Assembly: GCF_049316285.1 (NCBI RefSeq)
Contig: NZ_JBMOXA010000002.1
Coordinates: 186,001-250,000, forward strand
Length of the DNA stretch: 64,000 bases
Direction of reading: 5' to 3'
Source of the DNA: Rhodoferax_B sp049316285
GTDB taxonomy: Bacteria; Pseudomonadota; Gammaproteobacteria; Burkholderiales; Burkholderiaceae_C
In this document: piece by piece, positions 50,710 through 59,696 of the stretch
Numbering within the stretch: position 1 is the stretch's first letter
Layout: every line of letters starts with the position of its first letter
The notes under the pieces: model-generated
Database searches by the model: none
The model's input: the letters and a program-made list of their open reading frames with translations, nothing else
What the model was told of the DNA's origin: nothing
Made by a program: the position numbers and the translations under genes

Positions 50710-51033
50710 ATGGCTGTCACGCTCACGGAGGCTGCTGCCCGTCACGTCAACCGTTACCTCGCCAAACGTGGCAAGGGCTACGGCGTGCGCCTGGGTGTCA
50801 AAACCACGGGCTGCTCGGGCTTGGCTTACAAGCTGGAATACGTGGACGAGATGGCGCCTGAAGACATCGTGTTTGAAGAGCACGGTGTGAAGGTGTTGGT
50901 AGACCCTAAGAGCCTGGCATACATCGACGGCACCAAGCTCGACTTTGTGCGCGAAGGCCTGAACGAGGGCTTCAAGTTCGAAAACCCCAACGAGCGCGAC
51001 AAATGCGGCTGCGGAGAAAGTTTCCGCGTTTGA
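50710..51033 (+). CDS. iscA: A-type Fe-S carrier IscA
   Basis: A 107-residue carrier starting 2 bp after iscU: MAVTLTEAAARHVNRYL, with the three conserved Cys in TTGCSGLAY and CGCGESF. The open frame runs further upstream in a different frame from iscU, but only the ATG at 50710 gives the standard family length. An intrinsic terminator follows. Confidence 0.95.
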   Translation: MAVTLTEAAARHVNRYLAKRGKGYGVRLGVKTTGCSGLAYKLEYVDEMAPEDIVFEEHGVKVLVDPKSLAYIDGTKLDFVREGLNEGFKFENPNERDKCGCGESFRV

Positions 51034-51057
51034 TGTCTCAAACGTGGCGTCTCCCCC

Positions 51058-51092
51058 AAAACCGCCCGTGCAACCGTACCGGCGGTTTTTTC
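51058..51092 (+). terminator. Intrinsic terminator between iscA and hscB
   Basis: AAAACCGCC (51058-51066) pairs with GGCGGTTTT (51081-51089), followed by more T. It would separate iscRSUA from hscBA-fdx, at least partly, within what is normally one operon. Confidence 0.75.
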
Positions 51093-51127
51093 TTGCAGGC
51101 TGCTGTGTAGCTCAGGGCTAGGTCACT

Positions 51128-51658
51128 ATGAATCTCCAATCCGACGACTTCGAACTGTTTGACTTGCCGCGGCGCTTCGCCCAGGACCCGGCCGAGATGG
51201 CCGTGCGCTGGAAGGCGCTGCAGCGCGAAGCCCACCCCGACCGTTTTGCCGCCCAGGCCGGTGCCGCACAGCGTATGGCGATGCAGTGGTCGGTGCGCAT
51301 CAACGAAGCCTGGCAACGCCTGAAAGACCCGCTCAAACGCGCCGCCTACCTGTGTGAGCTGGGCGGTGCGCCCATACAGGCGGAAAACAACACCGCCATG
51401 CCCGGCGCATTTCTGATGCAGCAGATGCAGTGGCGCGAAGACCTGGAAGACGCCAACACCGCCCTAGAGTTGACGCGCTTGCAGGGCGAAGTCGCCGAAG
51501 CGCGCCAAGCCGCGCTGGCACAATGCGCCAGTCTGCTAGACGACGCTCACGACTACACCGCCGCCGCCCAACAGGTGCGTGCGCTGATGTTCATCCAGCG
51601 CTTCGCAGCCGATATTGAAGACCGCATCGACGCCTCGCTCGATGCCGCAGGCCAGTGA
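51128..51658 (+). CDS. hscB: Co-chaperone HscB
   Basis: A 176-residue J-domain protein that delivers IscU to HscA. DDFELFDLPRRFAQDP opens the J domain, with the HPD motif in EAHPDRFAAQ; the C-terminal three-helix bundle (FLMQQMQWREDLEDA onward) is the IscU-binding part. ATG 51128 preceded by a weak site. Normal length. Confidence 0.95.
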   Translation: MNLQSDDFELFDLPRRFAQDPAEMAVRWKALQREAHPDRFAAQAGAAQRMAMQWSVRINEAWQRLKDPLKRAAYLCELGGAPIQAENNTAMPGAFLMQQMQWREDLEDANTALELTRLQGEVAEARQAALAQCASLLDDAHDYTAAAQQVRALMFIQRFAADIEDRIDASLDAAGQ

Positions 51659-51702
51659 AACTACGCAGCCTGCGTTTTGCACAACGATTCTGAACCACCT
51701 CC

Positions 51703-53559
51703 ATGGCGCTACTCCAAATTTCCGAACCCGGCCAGGCGCCTGATCCGCACCAGCGCCGCATCGCCGTGGGCATTGACCTGGGCACCACCCATTCGCTGGT
51801 GGCCGCCATGCGCAATGGCGTGGCCGAATGCCTGCCCGACGCGCAAGGCCGCGTGATCCTGCCCAGCGTGGTGCGTTATCTGCCTGGTGATAAGCGCCAA
51901 ATCGGCTGGGACGCTTTGGCGGCGCAAGCCACCGACCCGGAAAACACCATCGCCTCGGTCAAGCGTTTCATGGGCCGTGGGCTGGGCGATATCGCCCAGC
52001 GCGAAAAGCTGCCATACCGGTTTATCGACAAGCCCGGCATGGTCGGTCTGGAAACCGCGCACGGCGAAAAGTCGCCGGTAGAAGTCAGCGCCGAAATTCT
52101 GGCCACGTTGCGCTTCCGCGCCGAAGACAGCTTCAACGACGACTTGTTCGGCGCCGTGATCACCGTGCCCGCGTATTTTGATGATGCGCAGCGCCAAGCC
52201 ACCAAGGACGCCGCGCAACTCGCCAGCATCAATGTGCTGCGCCTGATCAACGAGCCCACGGCTGCCGCCATCGCCTACGGCCTGGACAACGCCAGCGAAG
52301 GTGTCTACGCCGTCTACGACCTGGGTGGCGGCACGTTCGATATTTCGATTCTGCGGCTCACCCAAGGTGTGTTCGAGGTGGTGGCTACCGGTGGCGACTC
52401 GGCCCTGGGCGGTGACGACTACGACCGCGCCCTGGCCGATTGGGTGGCGACCCAAACCGGCACCGCCGTCACCAGCGCCTCTGACAAGGTCGTGCTGCTG
52501 GCCGCCGCTCGCGCCTGCAAAGAGGCGCTGTCTGCTACTGATTCGGTAGCGTTTGTCGCTGATCTGGCAAGCGCCACGCTGCAATTTGACGTCAACCGTG
52601 CGGACTTTGATGCGGCCACCTCGGCATTAACCGCCCGCACCATGACCGCTGTGCGCAAGGCCCTGCGCGACGCCGGCCTGAACGTGCAGGAAGTGCAGGG
52701 CGCCGTGATGGTGGGTGGCTCCACCCGCATGCCGCAGGTGCGCGAGGCCGTGGCCAAGTTCTTCGGCCAGGCGCCGTTGACCAACCTGAATCCGGACGAG
52801 GTGGTGGCGCTGGGCGCCGCCATCCAGGCCAACCAATTGGCCGGCAATGCGGGTGCCGACGATTTGCTGCTGCTCGATGTGATTCCCTTGTCGCTTGGCA
52901 TCGAGACCATGGGGGGGCTGGTCGAGCGCATCGTGCCGCGCAACCAAACCATTCCTACTGCCATGGCGCAGGACTTCACCACCTACCAGGACGGCCAGAC
53001 CGCGCTGGCCTTGCACGTGGTGCAGGGTGAGCGCGACCTGGTGGCCGACTGCCGCAGCCTGGCGCGTTTCGAGCTGCGTGGCATTCCGCCGATGGCGGCA
53101 GGTGCTGCGCGCATCCGCGTCACCTTCACGGTTGATGCCGATGGCCTGCTCAACGTCGGTGCACGTGAACAACTCAGCGGCGTGGAAGCGCAGATCGACG
53201 TCAAGCCGTCCTACGGTTTGAGCGACGAGCAAATCGCCCGCATGTTGCAAGACAGTTTTTCCACCGCCGCGCAGGACATGCAGGCGCGCGCGCTGGTGGA
53301 GGCGCGTGTCGACGCCGATCGCATGCTGCTGGCCACACGCAGCGCGCTGGCGGCAGATGCCGATTTGTTGAGTGCCGAACAGCGCGCCGAAATCGACACC
53401 TTGCTCGCCGCCTTGGAAGTGGCCAAAACCGAAGCCGACGCCAAGGGCGTTGAAGCCGCCACCGACCGCGTGGCCAAAGGCACGGAAGCCTTTGCCGCCA
53501 TGCGCATGAACCGTGGTATCCAACAAGCCCTGTCCGGCCAGAACATAGAGAACCTCTGA
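51703..53559 (+). CDS. hscA: Fe-S protein assembly chaperone HscA
   Basis: A 618-residue DnaK-type chaperone specialised for Fe-S assembly. ATPase phosphate loops GIDLGTTHSLVAA and YDLGGGTFDISIL, adenosine motif MVGGSTRMPQVRE, then the substrate-binding domain (LLLLDVIPLSLGIETMGG). Lacks the long C-terminal tail of DnaK. Follows hscB by 44 bp and precedes fdx by 1 bp. Confidence 0.96.
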   Translation: MALLQISEPGQAPDPHQRRIAVGIDLGTTHSLVAAMRNGVAECLPDAQGRVILPSVVRYLPGDKRQIGWDALAAQATDPENTIASVKRFMGRGLGDIAQREKLPYRFIDKPGMVGLETAHGEKSPVEVSAEILATLRFRAEDSFNDDLFGAVITVPAYFDDAQRQATKDAAQLASINVLRLINEPTAAAIAYGLDNASEGVYAVYDLGGGTFDISILRLTQGVFEVVATGGDSALGGDDYDRALADWVATQTGTAVTSASDKVVLLAAARACKEALSATDSVAFVADLASATLQFDVNRADFDAATSALTARTMTAVRKALRDAGLNVQEVQGAVMVGGSTRMPQVREAVAKFFGQAPLTNLNPDEVVALGAAIQANQLAGNAGADDLLLLDVIPLSLGIETMGGLVERIVPRNQTIPTAMAQDFTTYQDGQTALALHVVQGERDLVADCRSLARFELRGIPPMAAGAARIRVTFTVDADGLLNVGAREQLSGVEAQIDVKPSYGLSDEQIARMLQDSFSTAAQDMQARALVEARVDADRMLLATRSALAADADLLSAEQRAEIDTLLAALEVAKTEADAKGVEAATDRVAKGTEAFAAMRMNRGIQQALSGQNIENL

Positions 53560-53560
53560 C

Positions 53561-53899
53561 ATGCCCGTCATCAAAATACTGCCCCACGCCGAACTCTGCC
53601 CCGCAGGTGCCCAGATCACCGCGCCGGCGGGAACCTCGATCTGCGAGGCCCTGCTGGACAACGACATCAAGATCGAACATGCCTGCGACATGAGCTGCGC
53701 CTGCACCACCTGCCATGTGGTGGTGCGCGAAGGCTTCAACTCGCTGGGTGAACTCGACGAAAATGAAGAAGACCTGCTGGACCGCGCCTGGGGCCTGGAG
53801 CCGCAGAGCCGCTTGAGCTGCCAGGCGTTTCTGGCACAGCAAGACGTGACGATAGAGATCCCCAAGTACACCATCAACCACGCCAAAGAAAACCACTGA
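53561..53899 (+). CDS. fdx: 2Fe-2S ferredoxin of the isc system
   Basis: A 112-residue adrenodoxin-type ferredoxin supplying electrons for cluster assembly. Cluster ligands CDMSCACTTCHVVV and the later RLSCQAFL. It starts 1 bp after hscA. No iscX gene follows; dnaQ begins 14 bp later. Confidence 0.96.
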   Translation: MPVIKILPHAELCPAGAQITAPAGTSICEALLDNDIKIEHACDMSCACTTCHVVVREGFNSLGELDENEEDLLDRAWGLEPQSRLSCQAFLAQQDVTIEIPKYTINHAKENH

Positions 53900-53913
53900 G
53901 CGTTCGCCCGACC

Positions 53914-54630
53914 ATGCGCCAAATCGTTCTCGACACCGAAACCACCGGCCTCTCGGCTGCCACTGGCGACCGCATCATTGAAATCGGTTGCGTCGAGTTG
54001 CTGCACCGCAAGCTCACCGGCAACAACAAACACTTCTACCTGAATCCCGGGCGCGACAGCCACGAAGACGCGTTACGGGTGCACGGCATCAGCAACGAGT
54101 TCTTGCGCGACAAGCCCAAGTTCGAGGTCGTGGCCGATGAGCTGATGGACTATCTGGCCGGTGCCGAAATCATCATCCACAACGCGCAGTTCGACGTTGG
54201 CTTCTTGAACAAGGAGCTGGAGTTGATGGGCCGGGGCCCGTTGAGCGAAGTGGTGGGCAGCGTCACCGACTCCCTGGCCATGGCCAAGGAGATGTTCCCC
54301 GGCAAACGCAACTCCCTGGATGCACTGTGCGACCGCCTGGAGGTCGACAACTCGGGGCGTACGCTGCACGGTGCGCTGCTGGATGCGGAGTTGCTGGCCG
54401 ACGTCTACATCAACATGACGCGTGGCCAGGACGCGTTGTTGATCGATGTAGGCGCTGAAGACCAAGACGAGGGCGGTGAAACCCCGCGCCTGGACCTCAG
54501 CGGTTTTGACTTGCCGGTGCTGTTGGCCAACGAGCAGGAAGATACCGAGCACCAGGATTTACTCAAACAAATTGATAAATCTAGCGGCGGAAAGACGTTG
54601 TGGCGAAATATTGAAAAAACTGTTGTATAA
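53914..54630 (+). CDS. dnaQ: DNA polymerase III epsilon subunit (proofreading exonuclease)
   Basis: A 238-residue DEDDh 3'-5' exonuclease. Exo I LDTETTGLS, Exo II HNAQFDVGFLN, Exo III HGALLDAELLADVY supply the Asp/Glu/Asp/His/Asp set. The C-terminal 60 residues, including DLSGFDLPVLLANEQE, would bind the polymerase alpha subunit. It trails the isc operon by 14 bp. The tRNA-Val promoter -10 overlaps its last codons and stop. Confidence 0.94.
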   Translation: MRQIVLDTETTGLSAATGDRIIEIGCVELLHRKLTGNNKHFYLNPGRDSHEDALRVHGISNEFLRDKPKFEVVADELMDYLAGAEIIIHNAQFDVGFLNKELELMGRGPLSEVVGSVTDSLAMAKEMFPGKRNSLDALCDRLEVDNSGRTLHGALLDAELLADVYINMTRGQDALLIDVGAEDQDEGGETPRLDLSGFDLPVLLANEQEDTEHQDLLKQIDKSSGGKTLWRNIEKTVV

Positions 54631-54631
54631 T
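54626..54631 (+). promoter_or_regulatory. -10 element of the tRNA-Val promoter
   Basis: A perfect TATAAT spans the dnaQ stop codon (TAA at 54628-54630), about 25 bp before the tRNA. No strong -35 was seen at the normal distance. Confidence 0.5.
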
Positions 54632-54656
54632 TCGAGGCTTACCTGATGACGAATCA

Positions 54657-54731
54657 GGGCGGTTAGCTCAGGGGTAGAGCACTGCCTTCACACGGCAGGG
54701 GTCGGAGGTTCGAAGCCTCCACCGCCCACCA
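54657..54731 (+). tRNA. tRNA-Val (anticodon CAC)
   Basis: A complete 75-nt cloverleaf: acceptor GGGCGGT / ACCGCCC, D-arm GCTC-AGGGGTA-GAGC, anticodon arm CTGCC-TTCACAC-GGCAG with anticodon CAC (reads GTG), T-arm GGAGG-TTCGAAG-CCTCC, discriminator A, and an encoded CCA end. A terminator follows. Confidence 0.97.
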
Positions 54732-54743
54732 GATCTTCGGATC

Positions 54744-54776
54744 AAAAAAACCAGCATGAAGATGCTGGTTTTTTTT
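54744..54776 (+). terminator. Terminator after tRNA-Val
   Basis: CCAGCAT-GAAG-ATGCTGG stem flanked by seven A before and eight T after. A stable GNRA-like tetraloop and long T run make it strong. It could also work on the minus strand. Confidence 0.92.
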
Positions 54777-54882
54777 CGCCAGCATTTTTTCGTCTGCATT
54801 TTTTCGGTGTTGCCAGCAGCCTGGTGTGCCGAGCCAGCGTAAGCTAGGCTTTGCCCGTTTTCATCCATTTCATTGGCTGCCT

Positions 54883-55401
54883 ATGCTGCATTCTTCCTTG
54901 GCGTCGACCGTTCATGTCCGTCTGGCCAACTACGCAGATCCAGACGACGCAAAAGCGGTTGTCACCATGCTCGACGCCTATGCCCAGGACCCCATGGGCG
55001 GAGGCCATGCCTTGCCGGCCCATGCGCGCGAACAACTGGTGCCCGCGCTCGCTGCGCGGCCGTTTGCCTTCAGTGTGCTGGCCTTTGCCGGGACGCAGCA
55101 GGGGTCTGAGGCTGTGGGCCTGGCCAACTGCTTCGAAGGTTTTTCGACCTTTGCCTGCAAGCCCTTGGTCAATGTGCACGATCTGGCCGTGATGCCCGGC
55201 CACCGGGGGCTGGGCGTGGGGGCTGCGCTGCTGGCATTTGTCGAGGGCATCGCCCGCGAGCGCGGTGCCTGCAAGCTCACGCTGGAGGTGCTGCAGGGCA
55301 ACGCCAAGGCCATGCGTTTATACGAACGCATGGGTTTTGCAAGTTACCAGCTCGACCCGCAAATGGGCCACGCACAAATGATGCAAAGGTGGCTGCGCTA
55401 A
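54883..55401 (+). CDS. GNAT family N-acetyltransferase
   Basis: A 172-residue single-domain acetyltransferase. The acetyl-CoA loop is VMPGHRGLGVGAALLAF (HRGLGVG), followed by the LEVLQGNAKAMRLYERMGF strand-helix typical of the family. I chose ATG 54883 (MLHSSLAST), as codons further upstream match nothing. Substrate unknown. Stands alone between the tRNA and a convergent phosphatase gene. Confidence 0.87.
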   Translation: MLHSSLASTVHVRLANYADPDDAKAVVTMLDAYAQDPMGGGHALPAHAREQLVPALAARPFAFSVLAFAGTQQGSEAVGLANCFEGFSTFACKPLVNVHDLAVMPGHRGLGVGAALLAFVEGIARERGACKLTLEVLQGNAKAMRLYERMGFASYQLDPQMGHAQMMQRWLR

Positions 55402-55415
55402 AAGGTGTCGCCGAA

Positions 55416-55440
55416 AAAGCCATTCAACCGGTGTTGAATG
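55416..55440 (-). terminator. Terminator after the PP2C phosphatase gene
   Basis: CATTCAAC-CGGT-GTTGAATG is a perfect 8-bp stem with a tetraloop; on the minus strand five T follow after GC. It lies 14 bp past the phosphatase stop. Confidence 0.7.
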
Positions 55441-55453
55441 CGTCAATGCGTTG

Positions 55454-56209
55454 TTACAACGCCTGCAGATTCAGAATTGCCAGCGACAGGTTGTCGCCAC
55501 CGCCGCCTGCGCGTCGGCGGGCTTTGTCGATCAAAAACTCTGAGGCTTCGCGCGGCGTCATGGAGTCCAGCACGGCCCCGAGTTCCGCATCGGTGAAGTA
55601 GTGCCAGACACCATCGCTGCAAGCCAGCAGCACGTCGCCGGGGCCGAGGTGTGGAATGCGGTGTGAATCCACGGTGGGTTCGGCCTCGGTGCCCAGGCAG
55701 CCCAGCAGAATGTTGGCGTCGGGGTGGTTGTTGGCTTCTTCGGCTGTGATCTCGCCGCGGTTCACCAGTGTCTGCACATAGGAGTGGTCTAGCGTGCGGC
55801 GTACCAACCGACCACGGTGGAAGTGGTAAATGCGCGAGTCGCCGGCGTGTGCCCAATGGCAGTCACCACCCGGGTTGAGAATAAAGGCTGCGACGGTGCT
55901 GTGCGGTTCTTCTTCGGTGGAAATGGCCGTGAGCTTGATGACCAGGTGCGCTTCCGACACCAGCGACCGCAGGGTGGTGGTGGCGTCGTCGCTGGCGGGG
56001 TCGTAGCGTTCGAAGATCTGCCGCGCGGTCATCATCACCTGGTCGGAGGCCTTGCGTCCGCCGCTGCGACCGCCCATGCCGTCGGCCACCACGCCCAACA
56101 CGCAGCCTTGTACACGCGCATGGCTCAGCAAAACAACCTGGTCCTGCTGGTATTCGCGGTCACCGCGGTGGATGCCCGTCGCCGCTGTAATTCTGTAGCC
56201 ATTAGTCAT
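55454..56209 (-). CDS. PP2C-type serine/threonine phosphatase
   Basis: A 251-residue Mn/Mg-dependent PPM phosphatase. Metal-binding motifs DREYQQDQ, VADGMGGRSGG, WAHAGDSRIY, LACSDGVW and GGGGDNLSLAI are all present, so it should be active. I chose ATG 56209 (MTNGYRITAA), where the domain begins. No kinase or FHA partner lies beside it. Relatives act in type VI secretion or stress signalling, but nothing here points to either. Confidence 0.92.
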   Translation of the reverse strand: MTNGYRITAATGIHRGDREYQQDQVVLLSHARVQGCVLGVVADGMGGRSGGRKASDQVMMTARQIFERYDPASDDATTTLRSLVSEAHLVIKLTAISTEEEPHSTVAAFILNPGGDCHWAHAGDSRIYHFHRGRLVRRTLDHSYVQTLVNRGEITAEEANNHPDANILLGCLGTEAEPTVDSHRIPHLGPGDVLLACSDGVWHYFTDAELGAVLDSMTPREASEFLIDKARRRAGGGGDNLSLAILNLQAL

Positions 56210-56405
56210 GGTGGTGCACTCGGGTGATGGTGCTTGCGTAAATGATGGACTTGCCGCGCAAGGACTTTCCAGGCGAAATGCGGGGCACAAAGCGCTTGGA
56301 ACGTGTTTGCGGTATCCGCGCGGCCGACGGAGATCGCAAACAGGTTCTTAAACACGTATTATCAAGCGAACCACATGGCGGTGGATACCGCCGCAGAACG
56401 CTATT

Positions 56406-56609
56406 TTGGATTCGAATCTACATTCCCCCGAACGTCAACTGATTGAGCTGCGCATGGAGCACGCCGATCTTGACGCAATGATCGACCGCATCGCCGAGCA
56501 GGCACCCCTGGACGAATTGATGCTGCGCCGACTGAAGAAGCGGCGTCTGGCGCTGCGCGATCAAATTGCGCGCCTGCTCAGAGAGCTTGACCCCAAAGAG
56601 CCGGCCTGA
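56406..56609 (+). CDS. Small coiled-coil protein, DUF465/YdcH family
   Basis: A 67-residue charged helical protein of the YdcH/DUF465 type: LIELRMEHADLDAMIDRI followed by LMLRRLKKRRLALRDQIARL, two antiparallel helices. Function unknown for the family. Start is TTG 56406, the only usable start giving the full domain, without a strong ribosome site. It overlaps the helicase gene by one base (TGATG), so they are co-translated. Confidence 0.8.
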   Translation: MDSNLHSPERQLIELRMEHADLDAMIDRIAEQAPLDELMLRRLKKRRLALRDQIARLLRELDPKEPA

Positions 56610-58804
56610 TGGCGGCGCAGGCTTCCACGGCTGCAGCAATCGAGGCGGTGTTTGCTGCCGGCGGTGTGTTGTCACGCGCGGCGCCCGCATATCTGCCGCG
56701 TCCGGGCCAATTGGCCATGGCCGAGGCGATTCGGCAGACCATAGAACATGGTGGTACGTTGGTGGTCGAGGCCGGCACGGGTGTCGGCAAAACCTATGCT
56801 TACCTGGTGCCGGTATTGCTCAGCGGTGAGCGCGCGCTGTTGTCCACCGCGACCAAGGCCTTGCAAGATCAACTTTATGGGCGCGACCTGCCGGAACTGC
56901 TGAAAGCCTTGAACCTGCCGGTGCGCACGGCCCAGCTCAAGGGCCGCAGCAGCTACGTCTGCCACTACCGCTTGGAGCGTGCACGCTGGGATACCGATAT
57001 CTCCGATGCCTCAGCGCTGCGCACGCTGGCGCGCATTGAAGAATGGGTAAAGGTCACGCGCACCGGCGATCTGGCCGAGTTGCCCGGTTTGGATGAGCGT
57101 TCACCGCAAATCCCACTCGTCACCTCCACGCGAGAAAACTGCCTTGGCAGCCAGTGCCCGCAAGCCCAGAAATGCCATGTCAACCAGGCGCGCCGTGAAG
57201 CCATGGCGGCCGACGTGGTGGTGGTGAACCATCACCTGATGTTTGCAGACCTGGCGGTGCGGGAGTCGGGTGTGGCCGAGCTTTTGCCGTCGGTGCGGGT
57301 GGCCATTTTTGACGAAGCGCACCAGTTGCAGGAAACCGGCGTTCAGTTTCTGGGGGCGCAACTGAGTACGGGGCAAATCCAGAGCTTGGCAAGCGATGTG
57401 TTGTCAACCGGGCAGCAAGCTGCCGCCGGTCTGGCTGATTGGGCGTTTCTGGCCGCCGCGCTGGAGGATGCCTGTACCGAACTGCGCTGGGTTGCGGCGC
57501 CTATTGCTGCGGGAGTGGCACGCGCGCAGTGGCAGGAGTCCGCCCCCGAGGGGGTTGACCCCGACGCGTGGCTCGCAACACTGCGCAAGTTGCAGGCAGC
57601 GCTAGACAAACTGGCGAGTGCTTTGCAGCCAGTGTGCGAACTCGGGCCGGAGTTCACGCGACTGCTTGAGCGCACGGCGCAGGCCAGTCAGCGGCTGGAG
57701 CGCTTCATGCTGGCCAGCCCGGGCGCGGTGGTGCGCTGGCTGGATGCGGGTGCTGGCCAGGTGCGCCTGGTGGAGGCGCCACTGGATATTGCGCAGGCCC
57801 TGCGTTCGCGCTTGCTCGGCTTGCCAACGCCTGCGAATGGCGTGAGTGCAACAGACGAAGCCGAAAATGGCGGCGAAGGTTTTTCGGATGTGCCGCCCGC
57901 GGAACCCGCCGAGGACCGGGTGCAGCACAAGGCGCTGGTGTTCACTTCGGCAACACTGGGTGTGGGCAAGGATCTGAGCTGGTTTACCGAGTCGTGTGGG
58001 CTTGAAGGTGCACAGCAGCTCAAGGTCGACAGCCCGTTTGACTATGCCCACCAGGCCGCCTTGTATGTGCCGCTTGACCTGCCGCAGCCTGCCGACCCCG
58101 CGCATAGTGCGGCGGTCGCCCAGGTGGCGGCAGACGCCGCGCAGCAGTTGGGTGGGCGAACCCTGGTTTTGACCACCACACTTCGGGCTCTGCAAGTGAT
58201 AGGCAAGGCGTTGCGCGAGCGTTTAACAGCCGACCAGCTTGCTGGTGCGGCCGAAACAATGGTGCTGGTACAGGGTGAATTGCCAAAGCGGCAACTGGTC
58301 GAGCGTTTTCGTCTGGGGGGCGCAGATGGCCGGCCGGGCTGTGTGATGGTGGCCTCGGCCTCGTTTTGGGAGGGTATGGACGTGCCCGGCGATGCTCTGG
58401 AGTTGGTGGTGATAGACAAACTGCCGTTTCCGCCGCCGGGTGATCCTTTGGTGGCCGCGCGGGCGCGGCATCTGGAAAGTCAGGGCCGCAAACCCTTCAT
58501 GGACTACTTTGTGCCAGAAGCAGCGGTGGCGCTGAAGCAGGGTGCGGGGCGCTTGATCCGCCGCGAATCCGACCATGGTGTGCTGGTGGTCTGCGATGCA
58601 CGGCTGGTGGAAAAGGGTTATGGCCGCAAACTCAGGGCGGCGCTGCCGCCCATGCCCTTGCTGAAAACCCCAGAGGCTTTTGCGGCCGCGCTAGAGGCGC
58701 TGAATACGCGGCGGGAACGCGCGCACACATCGAGCGGTGACGCGCCGAGCGGGGCGCCCATGCAGGCTGAAGACTGGAGTGGCTTGGGTGGCGATGACGC
58801 CTAG
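56609..58804 (+). CDS. dinG: ATP-dependent DNA helicase, DinG/YoaA family
   Basis: A 731-residue superfamily 2 helicase of the XPD/DinG type. Walker A VEAGTGVGKTYAYL, DEAH box VAIFDEAHQL, and a four-Cys Fe-S motif: YVCHYR (about residue 118) with ENCLGSQCPQAQKCHVN (about 177-188). C-terminal motifs SASFWEGMDVPGDALE and QGAGRLIRRESDHG complete the helicase. No exonuclease domain. DinG versus YoaA cannot be decided by eye. It unwinds R-loops or repair intermediates in relatives. Confidence 0.92.
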   Translation: MAAQASTAAAIEAVFAAGGVLSRAAPAYLPRPGQLAMAEAIRQTIEHGGTLVVEAGTGVGKTYAYLVPVLLSGERALLSTATKALQDQLYGRDLPELLKALNLPVRTAQLKGRSSYVCHYRLERARWDTDISDASALRTLARIEEWVKVTRTGDLAELPGLDERSPQIPLVTSTRENCLGSQCPQAQKCHVNQARREAMAADVVVVNHHLMFADLAVRESGVAELLPSVRVAIFDEAHQLQETGVQFLGAQLSTGQIQSLASDVLSTGQQAAAGLADWAFLAAALEDACTELRWVAAPIAAGVARAQWQESAPEGVDPDAWLATLRKLQAALDKLASALQPVCELGPEFTRLLERTAQASQRLERFMLASPGAVVRWLDAGAGQVRLVEAPLDIAQALRSRLLGLPTPANGVSATDEAENGGEGFSDVPPAEPAEDRVQHKALVFTSATLGVGKDLSWFTESCGLEGAQQLKVDSPFDYAHQAALYVPLDLPQPADPAHSAAVAQVAADAAQQLGGRTLVLTTTLRALQVIGKALRERLTADQLAGAAETMVLVQGELPKRQLVERFRLGGADGRPGCVMVASASFWEGMDVPGDALELVVIDKLPFPPPGDPLVAARARHLESQGRKPFMDYFVPEAAVALKQGAGRLIRRESDHGVLVVCDARLVEKGYGRKLRAALPPMPLLKTPEAFAAALEALNTRRERAHTSSGDAPSGAPMQAEDWSGLGGDDA

Positions 58805-58814
58805 CCATAAAAAA

Positions 58815-58842
58815 CGCCGGTTTGAACAAGTCATTAGCGGCG
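58815..58842 (-). terminator. Weak terminator after bamD
   Basis: CGCCG (58815-58819) and CGGCG (58838-58842) can pair around an 18-base loop; on the minus strand six T follow. The stem is short, so efficiency is uncertain. Confidence 0.4.
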
Positions 58843-58857
58843 CTTGATGGGATCAAC

Positions 58858-59670
58858 TTACCAGAACTGCCACCAACGGGTGTCTTTGCCTTTGAAGCCG
58901 CTGCTCAGGAAAGGGCTGTTGGGATAGTTCTTCTCGAGCACACGTTGTGCATCGTCGCGCAATGTGGGCAGGCCCAAGGCGTCGTAGGAGCGCACCACGA
59001 TATAAAGCGCCTCTTCCAGCGACGGGGCATCGCGGTAGTCGGTCAAGGCCGTTTGTGCACGGTTCACGGCGGCCGCATAAGCGCCACGGGAGTAGTAGTA
59101 CCGGGCAACGTGCACTTCGTACTGGGCCAGCGCATTGACAATGTAGGTCATGCGCGCTTGTGCGTCGGGGGTGTAGCGTGATTCGGGGAAGCGGGTGGAC
59201 AATTCCTTGAATGCCTCAAACGATTCCTTGGCCGACTTCTGGTCGCGCTCGGACAAGTCCTGGCGCGTGATCGAGGAGAACATGCCCAGGTTTTCGTTGA
59301 AGTTCACCAGGCCCTTCAAGTACAGGGCATAGTCGAGCGCTGGACTGGCGGGGTGCAGTTTGAGGAAACGATCCAGCGTTGAGATGGCCTGGGCTTGTTC
59401 GCCGCTCTTGTAATACGCGTAGGCCTTCTCCAGCTGGGCTTGCTGTGCCAACGGAGTGCCCGCCGCGCGGCCTTCCAGCTTCTCAAAAAGCGGAATGGCT
59501 TTTTCGTAGGCGCCAGAGTTTGCCTCGTCGCGCGCTTCGGCGTAGATCTTGTTGGGGCTCCAGTTGGCCGTCGCATCTTCTGACGTGGTTGTGGAGCAAC
59601 CAGACAGCCAAAGCGCCGAGCCTGTCAGAAGCAGGGCTGGGAACACCGATAATTTGGAACGCTGCAACAC
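58858..59670 (-). CDS. bamD: Outer membrane assembly lipoprotein BamD
   Basis: A 270-residue lipoprotein of the BAM complex. Signal peptide with lipobox LSGC at about residue 25, then TPR helices: ANSGAYEKAIPLFEKLEGR, AQLEKAYAYYKSGEQAQAI, FKELSTRFPESRYTPDAQARM. Length typical. GTG 59670 is the first usable start (a TTG follows directly). Divergent from rluD with only about 26 bp between starts. Confidence 0.95.
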   Translation of the reverse strand: MLQRSKLSVFPALLLTGSALWLSGCSTTTSEDATANWSPNKIYAEARDEANSGAYEKAIPLFEKLEGRAAGTPLAQQAQLEKAYAYYKSGEQAQAISTLDRFLKLHPASPALDYALYLKGLVNFNENLGMFSSITRQDLSERDQKSAKESFEAFKELSTRFPESRYTPDAQARMTYIVNALAQYEVHVARYYYSRGAYAAAVNRAQTALTDYRDAPSLEEALYIVVRSYDALGLPTLRDDAQRVLEKNYPNSPFLSSGFKGKDTRWWQFW

Positions 59671-59696
59671 ACGTATCTTTCTTGAATCTAAGCAAA

